Part shown: positions 7,358 through 14,037 of the stretch, one piece after another | Layout: each line of letters starts with the position of its first letter | Position numbering within the stretch: position 1 is the stretch's first letter | From: Streptomyces regalis | Lineage (GTDB): Bacteria > Actinomycetota > Actinomycetes > Streptomycetales > Streptomycetaceae | Assembly: GCF_001509475.1 (NCBI RefSeq) | Contig: NZ_LLZG01000397.1 | Coordinates: 1-43,507, forward strand | Length of the DNA stretch: 43,507 bases | Direction: 5' to 3' | The notes under the pieces: model-generated | Told to the model about the DNA's origin: nothing | The model's database searches: none | The model's input: the letters and a program-made list of their open reading frames with translations, nothing else | Translations under genes and position numbers: made by a program

Positions 7358-8131
7358 TCAGCGGACGTCGTCCGGGAGCAGCCGGGCGAGGGTGCGGACG
7401 GCCCGGTACTGGAGGGTCTTGATCGCGCCCTCGTTCTTGCCCATGACACGGGCGGTCTCGGCGACGGAGAGGCCCTGGAGGAAACGGAGAGTGACGCACT
7501 CCTGCTGCTGCGGGTTGAGGCGTCGTACGGCGTCGAGCAGGGCGGCGTTGGAGAGCGACTCGAGGACGGAGTCCTCGGGGGAGCGCTCGACCTCGTTGGC
7601 GTCGAGCATCTCACCGGTGGTCACCTCCAGCCGGAACCGGCTGGACTTGAAGTGGTCGGCGACGAGGTTGCGGGCGATGGTGACGAGCCAGGCGCCGAAG
7701 TCCCGGCCCTGCCAGGTGAAGGTGCCGATCCGTCGGAGGGCCCGCAGGAAGGTCTCGCTGGTGAGGTCCTCGGCGGTGGCCTTCCCTCCGACTCGGTAGT
7801 AGATGTAGCGGTAAACGGTGTCGCTGTACTGGTCGTAGAGCCGGCCGAACGCGTCGGCCTCGCCGGCCTGTGCGCGTTCGACGAGATCCATCATGCGGGC
7901 GCTGTCGCTGTCCGCGGCAGGTCGCCGAGCAGTTGCCGCGCCGGCCGAGCGCCCCCGTCTGCTCACGGCGGCGCTGCCGTCGGCGAGCGCGTAGCACGGG
8001 CCTACGGGCGCGGTGGTTACGGCGAGGGCGGGGACGGCGTACGCGGTGGGGACGAAGCCGCGCAACAGGTCTTTGACCGTTGCGCGCAGCGTAGCCAGGC
8101 CCGAGGCGTCAACCCCGACGTGTGGGTACAC
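7358..8131 (-). CDS. bldN: Pro-BldN, developmental ECF sigma factor
   Basis: A 257-residue ECF sigma factor with an unusually long N-terminal extension of about 79-86 residues (MYPHVGVDASGLATLRATVKD) that carries no sigma domain. This matches the pro-sigma form described for S. coelicolor BldN, which is shortened to the mature protein. Sigma region 2 covers about 80-165 (AFGRLYDQYSDTVYRYIYYRVG, then FLRALRRIGTF) and region 4 about 195-252 (LNPQQQECVTLRFLQGLSVAETARVMG). Start GTG 8131 is preceded by GGGAG. It directs genes for aerial hypha formation, including chaplins and rodlins, as known for the family. RsbN, its antagonist, is encoded immediately downstream. Confidence 0.95.
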   Translation of the reverse strand: MYPHVGVDASGLATLRATVKDLLRGFVPTAYAVPALAVTTAPVGPCYALADGSAAVSRRGRSAGAATARRPAADSDSARMMDLVERAQAGEADAFGRLYDQYSDTVYRYIYYRVGGKATAEDLTSETFLRALRRIGTFTWQGRDFGAWLVTIARNLVADHFKSSRFRLEVTTGEMLDANEVERSPEDSVLESLSNAALLDAVRRLNPQQQECVTLRFLQGLSVAETARVMGKNEGAIKTLQYRAVRTLARLLPDDVR

Positions 8132-8266
8132 GGGACTCCCAGAGGCAGAGCTTCCATCACGTGCAGTGCGGGACCGTTCACCCGTCGTAGCGACGGAGGG
8201 GTACCGGTTTGCGTCTGAGGAGAATAACGCTTCGTGCAGGCACTGCTACGCCCAGTTGCTCAAATC

Positions 8267-8328
8267 ACCGATTGCGTCTCTTCTGTAACCGATTGGCGCC
8301 CGGTCAAGTGCCTCAGGGTGACCGATTG
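8267..8328. promoter_or_regulatory. Three direct ACCGATTG repeats upstream of bldN
   Basis: ACCGATTG occurs at 8267-8274, 8288-8295 and 8321-8328, all in the same orientation, 136-197 bases before the bldN start. Spacings are 21 and 33 bases, about two and three helical turns. Repeated helical phasing suggests a regulator-binding array. No regulator is assigned. Confidence 0.5.
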
Positions 8329-8460
8329 TTGATCGAAGTCGTCCGTGTTCCGGCTTACTCCGGGGCGTGTTGTGGCCGTGTGCAGCCAAGGGGACTGGAC
8401 AGGGGGGTGTGGGGGTATGGGGTGCGGATTGGCTGTTCGGCCGGGCGTGGCCCGCGAGCG

Positions 8461-8580
8461 GTTCTCGCCCCCGCCGCCCCTACCCGTCCCATCCCTGGGG
8501 GCTGCGCCCCCAGACCCCCGCTTCGGCCCTGAACGGGCCTCGTCCTCAAACGCCGGACGGGCTGAGATGCACGGACCGGC
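8461..8580 (+). repeat. Dispersed multi-hairpin repeat, copy B
   Basis: The same element as at 1547, but lacking the AAGGGGC/GCCCCTT stem. The second stem is CTGGGGGC/GCCCCCAG, one pair shorter on both arms than in copy A, so pairing is kept. It lies in the 816-base gap between the bldN start and the 3' end of the HAD phosphatase gene; the latter is transcribed towards it. Confidence 0.85.
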
Positions 8581-8784
8581 ATCGAGAGTGGCCGTTCGCC
8601 GAATGGGCTGCCCGCAGGGCCCCGTCCTGCTCAATTGCCCGACGGGCCTGATGGCGTGGACCAGTGTCGGTGGCGGCGTAGCCCCGCGGCGCCGCAGCCG
8701 CCCGCAGCGGCCGGCGTCAACGCACAGCTGGCCGACCCCGACCGCCGGACCGAGGACGGGCACCCCCCGGCGCGGCACCCGCAG

Positions 8785-8919
8785 AGGCCCGCCGCACGCA
8801 GTACTCCCCACCCAGCCACGACAGGCTGCCGTAAGCGTCCCCGCCAACGGCGACAGGCCCGCCGCACGTACTTACCGCCCAGCCGCGACAGGCCGCCGCA
8901 AGCATCCCCGTCAACGGCG
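8785..8919. repeat. Imperfect tandem repeat of about 67-70 bases, two copies
   Basis: AGGCCCGCCGCACG at 8785 recurs at 8855. Each copy continues through a CCCAGCC-CGACAGGC block and ends in CCCCG-CAACGGCG. Inside, CGACAGG blocks recur about every 32-35 bases. The repeat sits just 3' of the HAD phosphatase gene. Both strands give short open frames here with no recognisable protein, so the stretch 8581-8947 is treated as non-coding. Confidence 0.6.
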
Positions 8920-8947
8920 CGCTCAACCGCCGGAGGCAACCCGTTCG

Positions 8948-9868
8948 CTACCGTCGGCGCCTGTGCAGCGCGATCGCCGCAGCTGTTCCGCCGGCCACCG
9001 CCCCGACGCCCGCGGCCGCCGGGATGCCGACCTTCGCTGCCTTTCGGCCGGTGCGGTAGTCGCGTAGGCGCCAGTCCAGGCGGCGGGCGTGTTTGCGGAG
9101 CTTGGTGTCGGGGTTGATGGCGTAGGGGTGGCCGACGAGGGAGAGCATCGGGATGTCGTTGTGGGAGTCGCTGTATGCCGCGCAGCGGGAGAGATCCAGG
9201 CCCTCCGCCGCGGCCAGCGCGCGGACTGCCTCCGCCTTTGCCGGGCCGTGGAGGGGTTCGCCCACCAGCTTGCCCGTGTAGACGCCGTCGACCGACTCCG
9301 CCACCGTGCCCAGGGCGCCCGTCAGGCCGAGGCGGCGGGCGATCACCTGGGCGATCTCCACGGGGGCCGCCGTCACCAGCCATACCTTCTGGCCTGCGTC
9401 CAGGTGGGCCTGAGCAAGGGCGCGTGTGCCCGGCCAGATGCGCTCGGCCATGTACTCGTCGTAGATCTCCTCGCCGATCGACTGGAGCTCGGCGACGCGG
9501 TGGCCCTTCACGATCGACAGTGCCGAGTCGCGGGCCTCCTGCATGTGTTCCGGGTCCTCGACCCCCGCCAGCCGGAACCACGCCTGCTGCCAGGCGAACT
9601 TGGCCAGGTCGCGTGTCTCGAAGAACTTCCGCTTGTACAGGCCCCGCCCGAAGTGGAAGAGGGCGGCGCCTTGCATCACGGTGTTGTCCAGGTCGAAGAA
9701 GGCCGCGGCCTTCTCGTCGCCGAGTACCGGGAACTCCGGTTCGAGGTCGGAGACCTCCGTCGCTTCCTGCGACGACTTGCGCGCTGCCTCTGCCGAGGCT
9801 TCGCCAGCCAACACGCTCCGCGCCGTGGCGGAGCGCCTACGGGGAGTGAGCCATCCAAGAGCGGCCAT
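8948..9868 (-). CDS. HAD-IB family phosphatase with C-terminal membrane segment
   Basis: A 306-residue haloacid-dehalogenase-fold hydrolase (subfamily IB, SerB-like). Motif I is AAFFDLDNTVMQG (nucleophile and acid Asp in DLD), motif II is VWLVTAAPVEIAQ, and motif III/IV is AYSDSHNDIPMLSLVG with the paired acidic metal ligands. The C-terminus has a weakly hydrophobic helix (AAAGVGAVAGGTAAAIAL) followed by RRRR, suggesting a membrane anchor. Comparable proteins dephosphorylate phosphoserine-type or phospholipid substrates; the actual substrate is unknown. The start is ATG 9868 (MAALGWLTPRRRS); an in-frame ATG at 9880 is possible, and neither has a clear ribosome site. It is divergent from the glutaredoxin-like gene. 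Confidence 0.85.
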   Translation of the reverse strand: MAALGWLTPRRRSATARSVLAGEASAEAARKSSQEATEVSDLEPEFPVLGDEKAAAFFDLDNTVMQGAALFHFGRGLYKRKFFETRDLAKFAWQQAWFRLAGVEDPEHMQEARDSALSIVKGHRVAELQSIGEEIYDEYMAERIWPGTRALAQAHLDAGQKVWLVTAAPVEIAQVIARRLGLTGALGTVAESVDGVYTGKLVGEPLHGPAKAEAVRALAAAEGLDLSRCAAYSDSHNDIPMLSLVGHPYAINPDTKLRKHARRLDWRLRDYRTGRKAAKVGIPAAAGVGAVAGGTAAAIALHRRRR

Positions 9869-9999
9869 GACCGTGAGCATAGCCAGTTTGTTCGGTGCTT
9901 CCGGAGTCGAGAGGTTTGAAGGTTGTGAACTCTCCGCGACCGCGCAGTTAAAGGGCGTGGTGGCGCTCGCGTTCAGCTTCGGAGCGTCGGCGCGCGAGA

Positions 10000-10287
10000 A
10001 TGGCTGACATGAGTCCCCTCTTTCGGCGCAGTGCGGCCAAGTCCCCCCAGGATCGGCTCGTCACCCTCATCGGAAAGCCCGACTGTCATCTGTGTGATGA
10101 CGCACAGATCGTCGTCGGGAAGGTGTGTGCCGAGGTGGGGGTTCCGTGGGAGCTGAAGGACATCACCCAGGACCCCCAACTCCATGACCAGTACTGGGAA
10201 CAGATCCCTGTCGTCCTCATCGACGGCGCCCAGCACACCTTCTGGCGCGTGGACGAAAATCGCCTCCGCAAAGCACTGACCGAGTAG
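10000..10287 (+). CDS. Glutaredoxin family protein
   Basis: A 95-residue (or 92, from ATG 10009) thioredoxin-fold protein. The CxxC active site is in GKPDCHLCDDA (Cys-His-Leu-Cys). The cis-proline segment is IPVVLIDG, and WRVDENRLRKAL forms the last helix. This is the DUF836/glutaredoxin-like branch, a likely thiol-disulfide reductant in the cytoplasm. It lies directly before the redox-sensing regulator gene rex, a conserved pairing in Streptomyces, which fits a role in redox balance. Its physiological partner is unknown. Confidence 0.85.
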   Translation: MADMSPLFRRSAAKSPQDRLVTLIGKPDCHLCDDAQIVVGKVCAEVGVPWELKDITQDPQLHDQYWEQIPVVLIDGAQHTFWRVDENRLRKALTE

Positions 10288-10474
10288 TCCAACTGGTCCG
10301 GGAAGTCGCTTAGGATCGACGGCGACTTGGTCTCGGGGGCGGGGATCGTTGAGGAGAGTGTGCGGTTTTGCCCCCAGGAGCAGAGGAACGGTGGTGTGAA
10401 TGCGCCGGTTCCAGACCAGTGCGCCGGGCGTGCGTGAGCCCGGTCACGTTGGGCGGGCAAATCGGACACCATCT

Positions 10475-10492
10475 TTGTGCACGCGTTCACAA
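10475..10492. promoter_or_regulatory. Rex operator (ROP) in the rex-hem promoter region
   Basis: TTGTGCACGCGTTCACAA differs by one base from perfect two-fold symmetry and matches the recalled Rex consensus TTGTGAANNNNTTCACAA. It lies 77 bases before the rex start. In S. coelicolor Rex represses its own operon (rex-hemACD) and respiratory genes when NADH is high. Confidence 0.92.
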
Positions 10493-10568
10493 AGACATAG
10501 CCTGCTGTCGACGGGGCGGTCTGGGTACGTGTGACCGCCTACAGCCCCGCTCTACCCGCAGGAGCACC

Positions 10569-11339
10569 GTGGCAACTGGCCGAACTCACCGACCGGCGAC
10601 CCGCAGCCGAGGGATTCCCGAGGCCACCGTCGCCCGGCTTCCGCTGTACCTCCGAGCCCTGACGGCGCTGTCCGAGCGCTCGGTACCCACGGTCTCGTCC
10701 GAGGAGCTCGCGGCCGCTGCGGGAGTCAACTCCGCGAAGCTGCGCAAGGACTTCTCGTACCTCGGGTCGTACGGCACGAGGGGCGTCGGCTACGACGTCG
10801 AGTATCTCGTCTACCAGATCTCCCGTGAGCTGGGGCTCACCCAGGACTGGCCGGTTGTGATCGTCGGTATCGGTAACCTCGGCGCCGCGCTCGCCAACTA
10901 CGGCGGGTTCGCCTCCCGGGGATTCAGGGTCGCGGCCCTCATCGACGCCGATCCCGCCATGGCCGGAAAGCCCGTCGCCGGCATCCCCGTGCAGCACACC
11001 GATGACCTGGAAAAGATCATCGACGACAACGGGGTCTCGATCGGTGTGATCGCCACCCCCGCCGGTGCCGCCCAGCAGGTCTGCGACCGGCTCGTGGCCG
11101 CCGGGGTCACCTCCATCCTGAACTTCGCGCCGACCGTGCTGTCCGTCCCGGACGGCGTCGACGTACGCAAGGTGGATCTCTCGATCGAGCTGCAGATCCT
11201 CGCCTTCCACGAGCAGCGCAAGGCCGGCGAGGAGGCCCAGGCCGACGGCGCCGGACCGGCCGCCGTCACCCGCGAGGAGTCCGACGCATCCGCCGACCAG
11301 GGGCCCGACGGGGACGTACCCGCCGTGATGCCGGCATGA
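10569..11339 (+). CDS. rex: Redox-sensing transcriptional repressor Rex
   Basis: A 256-residue repressor. The N-terminal winged helix spans about 18-85 (ARLPLYLRALTALSE, then LAAAAGVNSAKLRKDFSYLGSYGTRGVGY), followed by a Rossmann NAD(H)-binding domain starting VVIVGIGNLGAALANYGGF (about 97-115). It senses the NADH/NAD+ ratio: NADH binding releases it from DNA. The recalled S. coelicolor equivalent is SCO3320. Start GTG 10569 follows AGGAG by about five bases; upstream in-frame codons to 10368 run through the operator and are rejected. Its stop overlaps the hemA start (ATGA), so the genes are translationally coupled. The last about 30 residues are acidic and disordered. Confidence 0.96.
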   Translation: MATGRTHRPATRSRGIPEATVARLPLYLRALTALSERSVPTVSSEELAAAAGVNSAKLRKDFSYLGSYGTRGVGYDVEYLVYQISRELGLTQDWPVVIVGIGNLGAALANYGGFASRGFRVAALIDADPAMAGKPVAGIPVQHTDDLEKIIDDNGVSIGVIATPAGAAQQVCDRLVAAGVTSILNFAPTVLSVPDGVDVRKVDLSIELQILAFHEQRKAGEEAQADGAGPAAVTREESDASADQGPDGDVPAVMPA

Positions 11340-13081
11340 GTCTCCTCGTAGTCGGGCTGAGCCACCGCAGCGCCCCGGTCAGCGTCCTGGAGCGCGCGGC
11401 GCTGAGTGCGGACGCCCAGATCAAGCTGCTGCAGGACACGGTCGCCGCCGAGCCGGCCACCGAGGCCGCGGTGCTCGCCACCTGCAACCGCATCGAGCTG
11501 TACGCCGACGTGGACAAGTTCCACGCCGGTGTGGCCGAGCTGTCCACGCTGCTCGCCCAGCACAGCGGGGTGGGCCTGGACGAGCTCACGCCCTACCTGT
11601 ACGTGCACTACGAGGACCGGGCCGTACATCATCTGTTCTCGGTGGCCTGTGGGCTCGACTCCATGGTCGTCGGGGAAGGGCAGATCCTCGGGCAGATCAA
11701 GGACTCCCTCGCCAAGGCGCAGGAGCTGCACAGCGCCGGGCGGCTGCTGAACGACCTGTTCCAGCAGGCCCTGCGCGTCGGCAAGCGCGCCCACTCCGAG
11801 ACCGGGATCGACCGCGCCGGACAGTCCCTGGTCACCTTCGGCCTGGAGCAGCTGTCCTCCGGCAGGCCCGTCGAGGACTGGGCCCGCGGCAAGAAGGCCC
11901 TGGTCATCGGCGCCGGCTCGATGTCCTCCCTGGCCGCCGCCACGCTCGCGCGCGCCGGGGTCGCCGAGATCGTCGTCGCCAACCGGACCCTCGACCGGGC
12001 CGAGCGGCTCGCTGAGATCCTGAGTTCGGCCGACGGCACGGACGTGCCGGCCCGCGCGGTACCGATGGAGTCGGTGCCGGTCGAGCTGACACGTGCCGAC
12101 GTCGCCGTCTCCTGCACCGGCGCCACCGGGCTCGTCCTCACGGCCGAGGAGGTCGCGGCGGGGGTCGAGGGCCGTACCGGGCGGCCGGTCGCCTTCGAGG
12201 GGGCCGAGGGCAGCGGCCGTACGACGGCCAAGGCGCCCGCCGCCAGGACCAGCGCCGACAGCGGCGACGCACGGCAGACTCCGCTGCCGCCCACCAGTGT
12301 CGGCACCGACGACGGCTGTCCGCTGGACCTGTCCGCCGTGCAGGGAGGCTTCTCCGTGATGGGGGAGGCCGCCGTCGCCGGAATGGACGCGGCCACGCTG
12401 GAGCAGCACGCGGCCTGGGCGGCGGGCGGCGCCGTCGACCGGCGTGAGGCCGCCCGGCGCAGCCCCGAGGCCGACGCCGAGCTGATCACCGCGCTCGCCG
12501 CGACCGTGGCCACCGTCGGCCGGATCCCCGAGCGCCGCAAGCCCGAGCCCGTCGCCGAGGCGCCCCGCCCCGCGCCGGTCCTCGCCCTCCTCGACCTCGC
12601 CATGCCGCGCGACATCGACGCCGCCGTGCACCGGCTGGCCGGGGTGCGGCTGGTCGACATCGAGTCGCTGGCGGAAGCTTCCGCCGACGCTCCGATGGCG
12701 GCCGACGTCGACCAGGTCCGCCGTATCGTTTCCGACGAGGTCGCGGCCTTCGGGGCGGCGCAGCGGGCCGCGCACATCACGCCCACCGTCGTCGCGCTGC
12801 GCACCATGGCCGCCGATGTCGTGGCGAACGAGATCGCCCGCCTGGAGGGCCGCCTCCCGGGCCTCGACGACAAGCACCGCAGCGAGATCACGCAGACCGT
12901 GCGGCGCGTGGTCGACAAGCTGCTGCACGCCCCGACCGTACGGGTCAAGCAGCTCGCGGCCGAGCCCGGCGGCGCCGGGTACGCGGACGCGCTGCGGACC
13001 CTGTTCGACCTCGACCAGGAGACGGTGGCCTCCGTCTCGCGCGCCGAGGACAGCACCGAGAAGAACCGAGGCCCACGATGA
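11336..13081 (+). CDS. hemA: Glutamyl-tRNA reductase
   Basis: Reduces glutamyl-tRNA(Glu) to glutamate-1-semialdehyde with NADPH, the first committed step of the C5 haem pathway. It is 581 residues, clearly longer than the usual 420-480. Catalytic Cys50 lies in ATCNRIE, the substrate region includes GLDSMVVGEGQILGQIK (107-123), and the NADPH site is GAGSMSS (192-198). After TGLVLTAEEV (264-273) a low-complexity insert of about 130 residues (about 282-412, rich in Ala, Arg and Glu) interrupts the fold, which resumes at ALLDLAMPRDID. The C-terminal dimerisation helices are intact. It overlaps rex and hemC by ATGA junctions. Confidence 0.95.
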   Translation: MSLLVVGLSHRSAPVSVLERAALSADAQIKLLQDTVAAEPATEAAVLATCNRIELYADVDKFHAGVAELSTLLAQHSGVGLDELTPYLYVHYEDRAVHHLFSVACGLDSMVVGEGQILGQIKDSLAKAQELHSAGRLLNDLFQQALRVGKRAHSETGIDRAGQSLVTFGLEQLSSGRPVEDWARGKKALVIGAGSMSSLAAATLARAGVAEIVVANRTLDRAERLAEILSSADGTDVPARAVPMESVPVELTRADVAVSCTGATGLVLTAEEVAAGVEGRTGRPVAFEGAEGSGRTTAKAPAARTSADSGDARQTPLPPTSVGTDDGCPLDLSAVQGGFSVMGEAAVAGMDAATLEQHAAWAAGGAVDRREAARRSPEADAELITALAATVATVGRIPERRKPEPVAEAPRPAPVLALLDLAMPRDIDAAVHRLAGVRLVDIESLAEASADAPMAADVDQVRRIVSDEVAAFGAAQRAAHITPTVVALRTMAADVVANEIARLEGRLPGLDDKHRSEITQTVRRVVDKLLHAPTVRVKQLAAEPGGAGYADALRTLFDLDQETVASVSRAEDSTEKNRGPR

Positions 13082-14037
13082 CTCAGCAGCCACTACGGCT
13101 CGGCACCAGGCGCAGCAAGCTCGCCATGGCCCAGTCCGGGCAGGTCGCGGACGCCGTGAGCCGGGTGACCGGGCGGCCCGTCGAACTCGTCGAGATCACC
13201 ACGTACGGCGATGTCTCCCGCGAGGCCCTCGCGCAGATCGGCGGCACGGGCGTGTTCGTCACCGCCCTGCGGGACGCGCTGCTCAAGGGCGAGGTCGACT
13301 TCGCGGTGCACTCCCTGAAGGACCTGCCGACCGCGCAGCCCGAGGAACTGGTCCTGGCGGCCGTTCCCGAGCGGGAGGATCCGCGCGATGTGATCGTCGC
13401 GCGGGACGCGCTGAAGTTCACCGACCTGCCGCGCGGGGCGCGCATCGGTACGGGTTCGCCGCGCCGGATGGCGCAGCTGAACGCGTACGCGCGCAGCCAT
13501 GGGCTGGATATCGAGACGGTTGCGATTCGCGGGAACGTGGATACACGGATCCGGTTCGTGCGCGATGGTGAGCTGGATGCGGTGGTGCTCGCTGCGGCTG
13601 GGCTGCAGCGCATCGGCCGGATTGATGAAGTGACTGATTTTCTGTCGGTCGACACTGTTTTGCCCGCCCCCGGCCAGGGGGCCCTGGCGATCGAGTGCAC
13701 CGCGGACAACGCGGACCTGATCGCCGCGCTCGGCGAGCTCGACGACCCGTTCACGCGGGTCGCCGTGACCGCGGAGCGATCACTGCTCGCCGCCCTGGAG
13801 GCCGGCTGCTCCGCCCCTGTGGGCGCGCTGGCCGACCTGTTGGCCGACGGGCAGATTGTCAAGGAAATGCGCCTGCGCGGCGTCGTCGGCACGACCGACG
13901 GCACGCGGATGGTGCAGCTGTCCACCACCGGTCCCGTGCCCGAGACGCACGACCAAGCGCTGGCGCTCGGTCGCGAACTCGCTACCGAGATGCTTGCCCA
14001 GGGCGCGGCCGGTCTGATGGGGGAGCGAGCACAGTGA
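13078..14037 (+). CDS. hemC: Porphobilinogen deaminase (hydroxymethylbilane synthase)
   Basis: Polymerises four porphobilinogen units into hydroxymethylbilane. It is 319 residues, the normal length. Family motifs are LRLGTRRSKLAMAQ at the N-terminus, GVFVTALRDALLKGEVDFAVHSLKD (residues 58-82, written here with Asp-84 region following), IGTGSPRR (123-130), RGNVDTR (151-157), and EAGCSAPVGA, in which Cys244 carries the dipyrromethane cofactor. It starts inside the hemA stop (ATGA) and ends overlapping the GTG of hemD. Bases of roughly 13500-13670 use many T-ending codons unlike the rest of the gene. Confidence 0.96.
   Translation: MTQQPLRLGTRRSKLAMAQSGQVADAVSRVTGRPVELVEITTYGDVSREALAQIGGTGVFVTALRDALLKGEVDFAVHSLKDLPTAQPEELVLAAVPEREDPRDVIVARDALKFTDLPRGARIGTGSPRRMAQLNAYARSHGLDIETVAIRGNVDTRIRFVRDGELDAVVLAAAGLQRIGRIDEVTDFLSVDTVLPAPGQGALAIECTADNADLIAALGELDDPFTRVAVTAERSLLAALEAGCSAPVGALADLLADGQIVKEMRLRGVVGTTDGTRMVQLSTTGPVPETHDQALALGRELATEMLAQGAAGLMGERAQ

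Noticed and set aside
8165..8182. BldD-type half-sites (AGTGC and TCACC) upstream of bldN
   Set aside because: Only one half-site matches well; such short motifs are frequent by chance, so it is not listed as a feature.
8260..8847. Minus-strand frame of 195 codons between HAD and bldN
   Set aside because: It runs through the repeat and the tandem repeat, with no ribosome site or recognisable protein.
10898..13093. Very long open frame antisense to hemA (731 codons)
   Set aside because: High-GC codon bias keeps the antisense frame open. The translation is low-complexity (Gly, Arg, Val, Asp) and shows no family, while the sense strand encodes a complete HemA.
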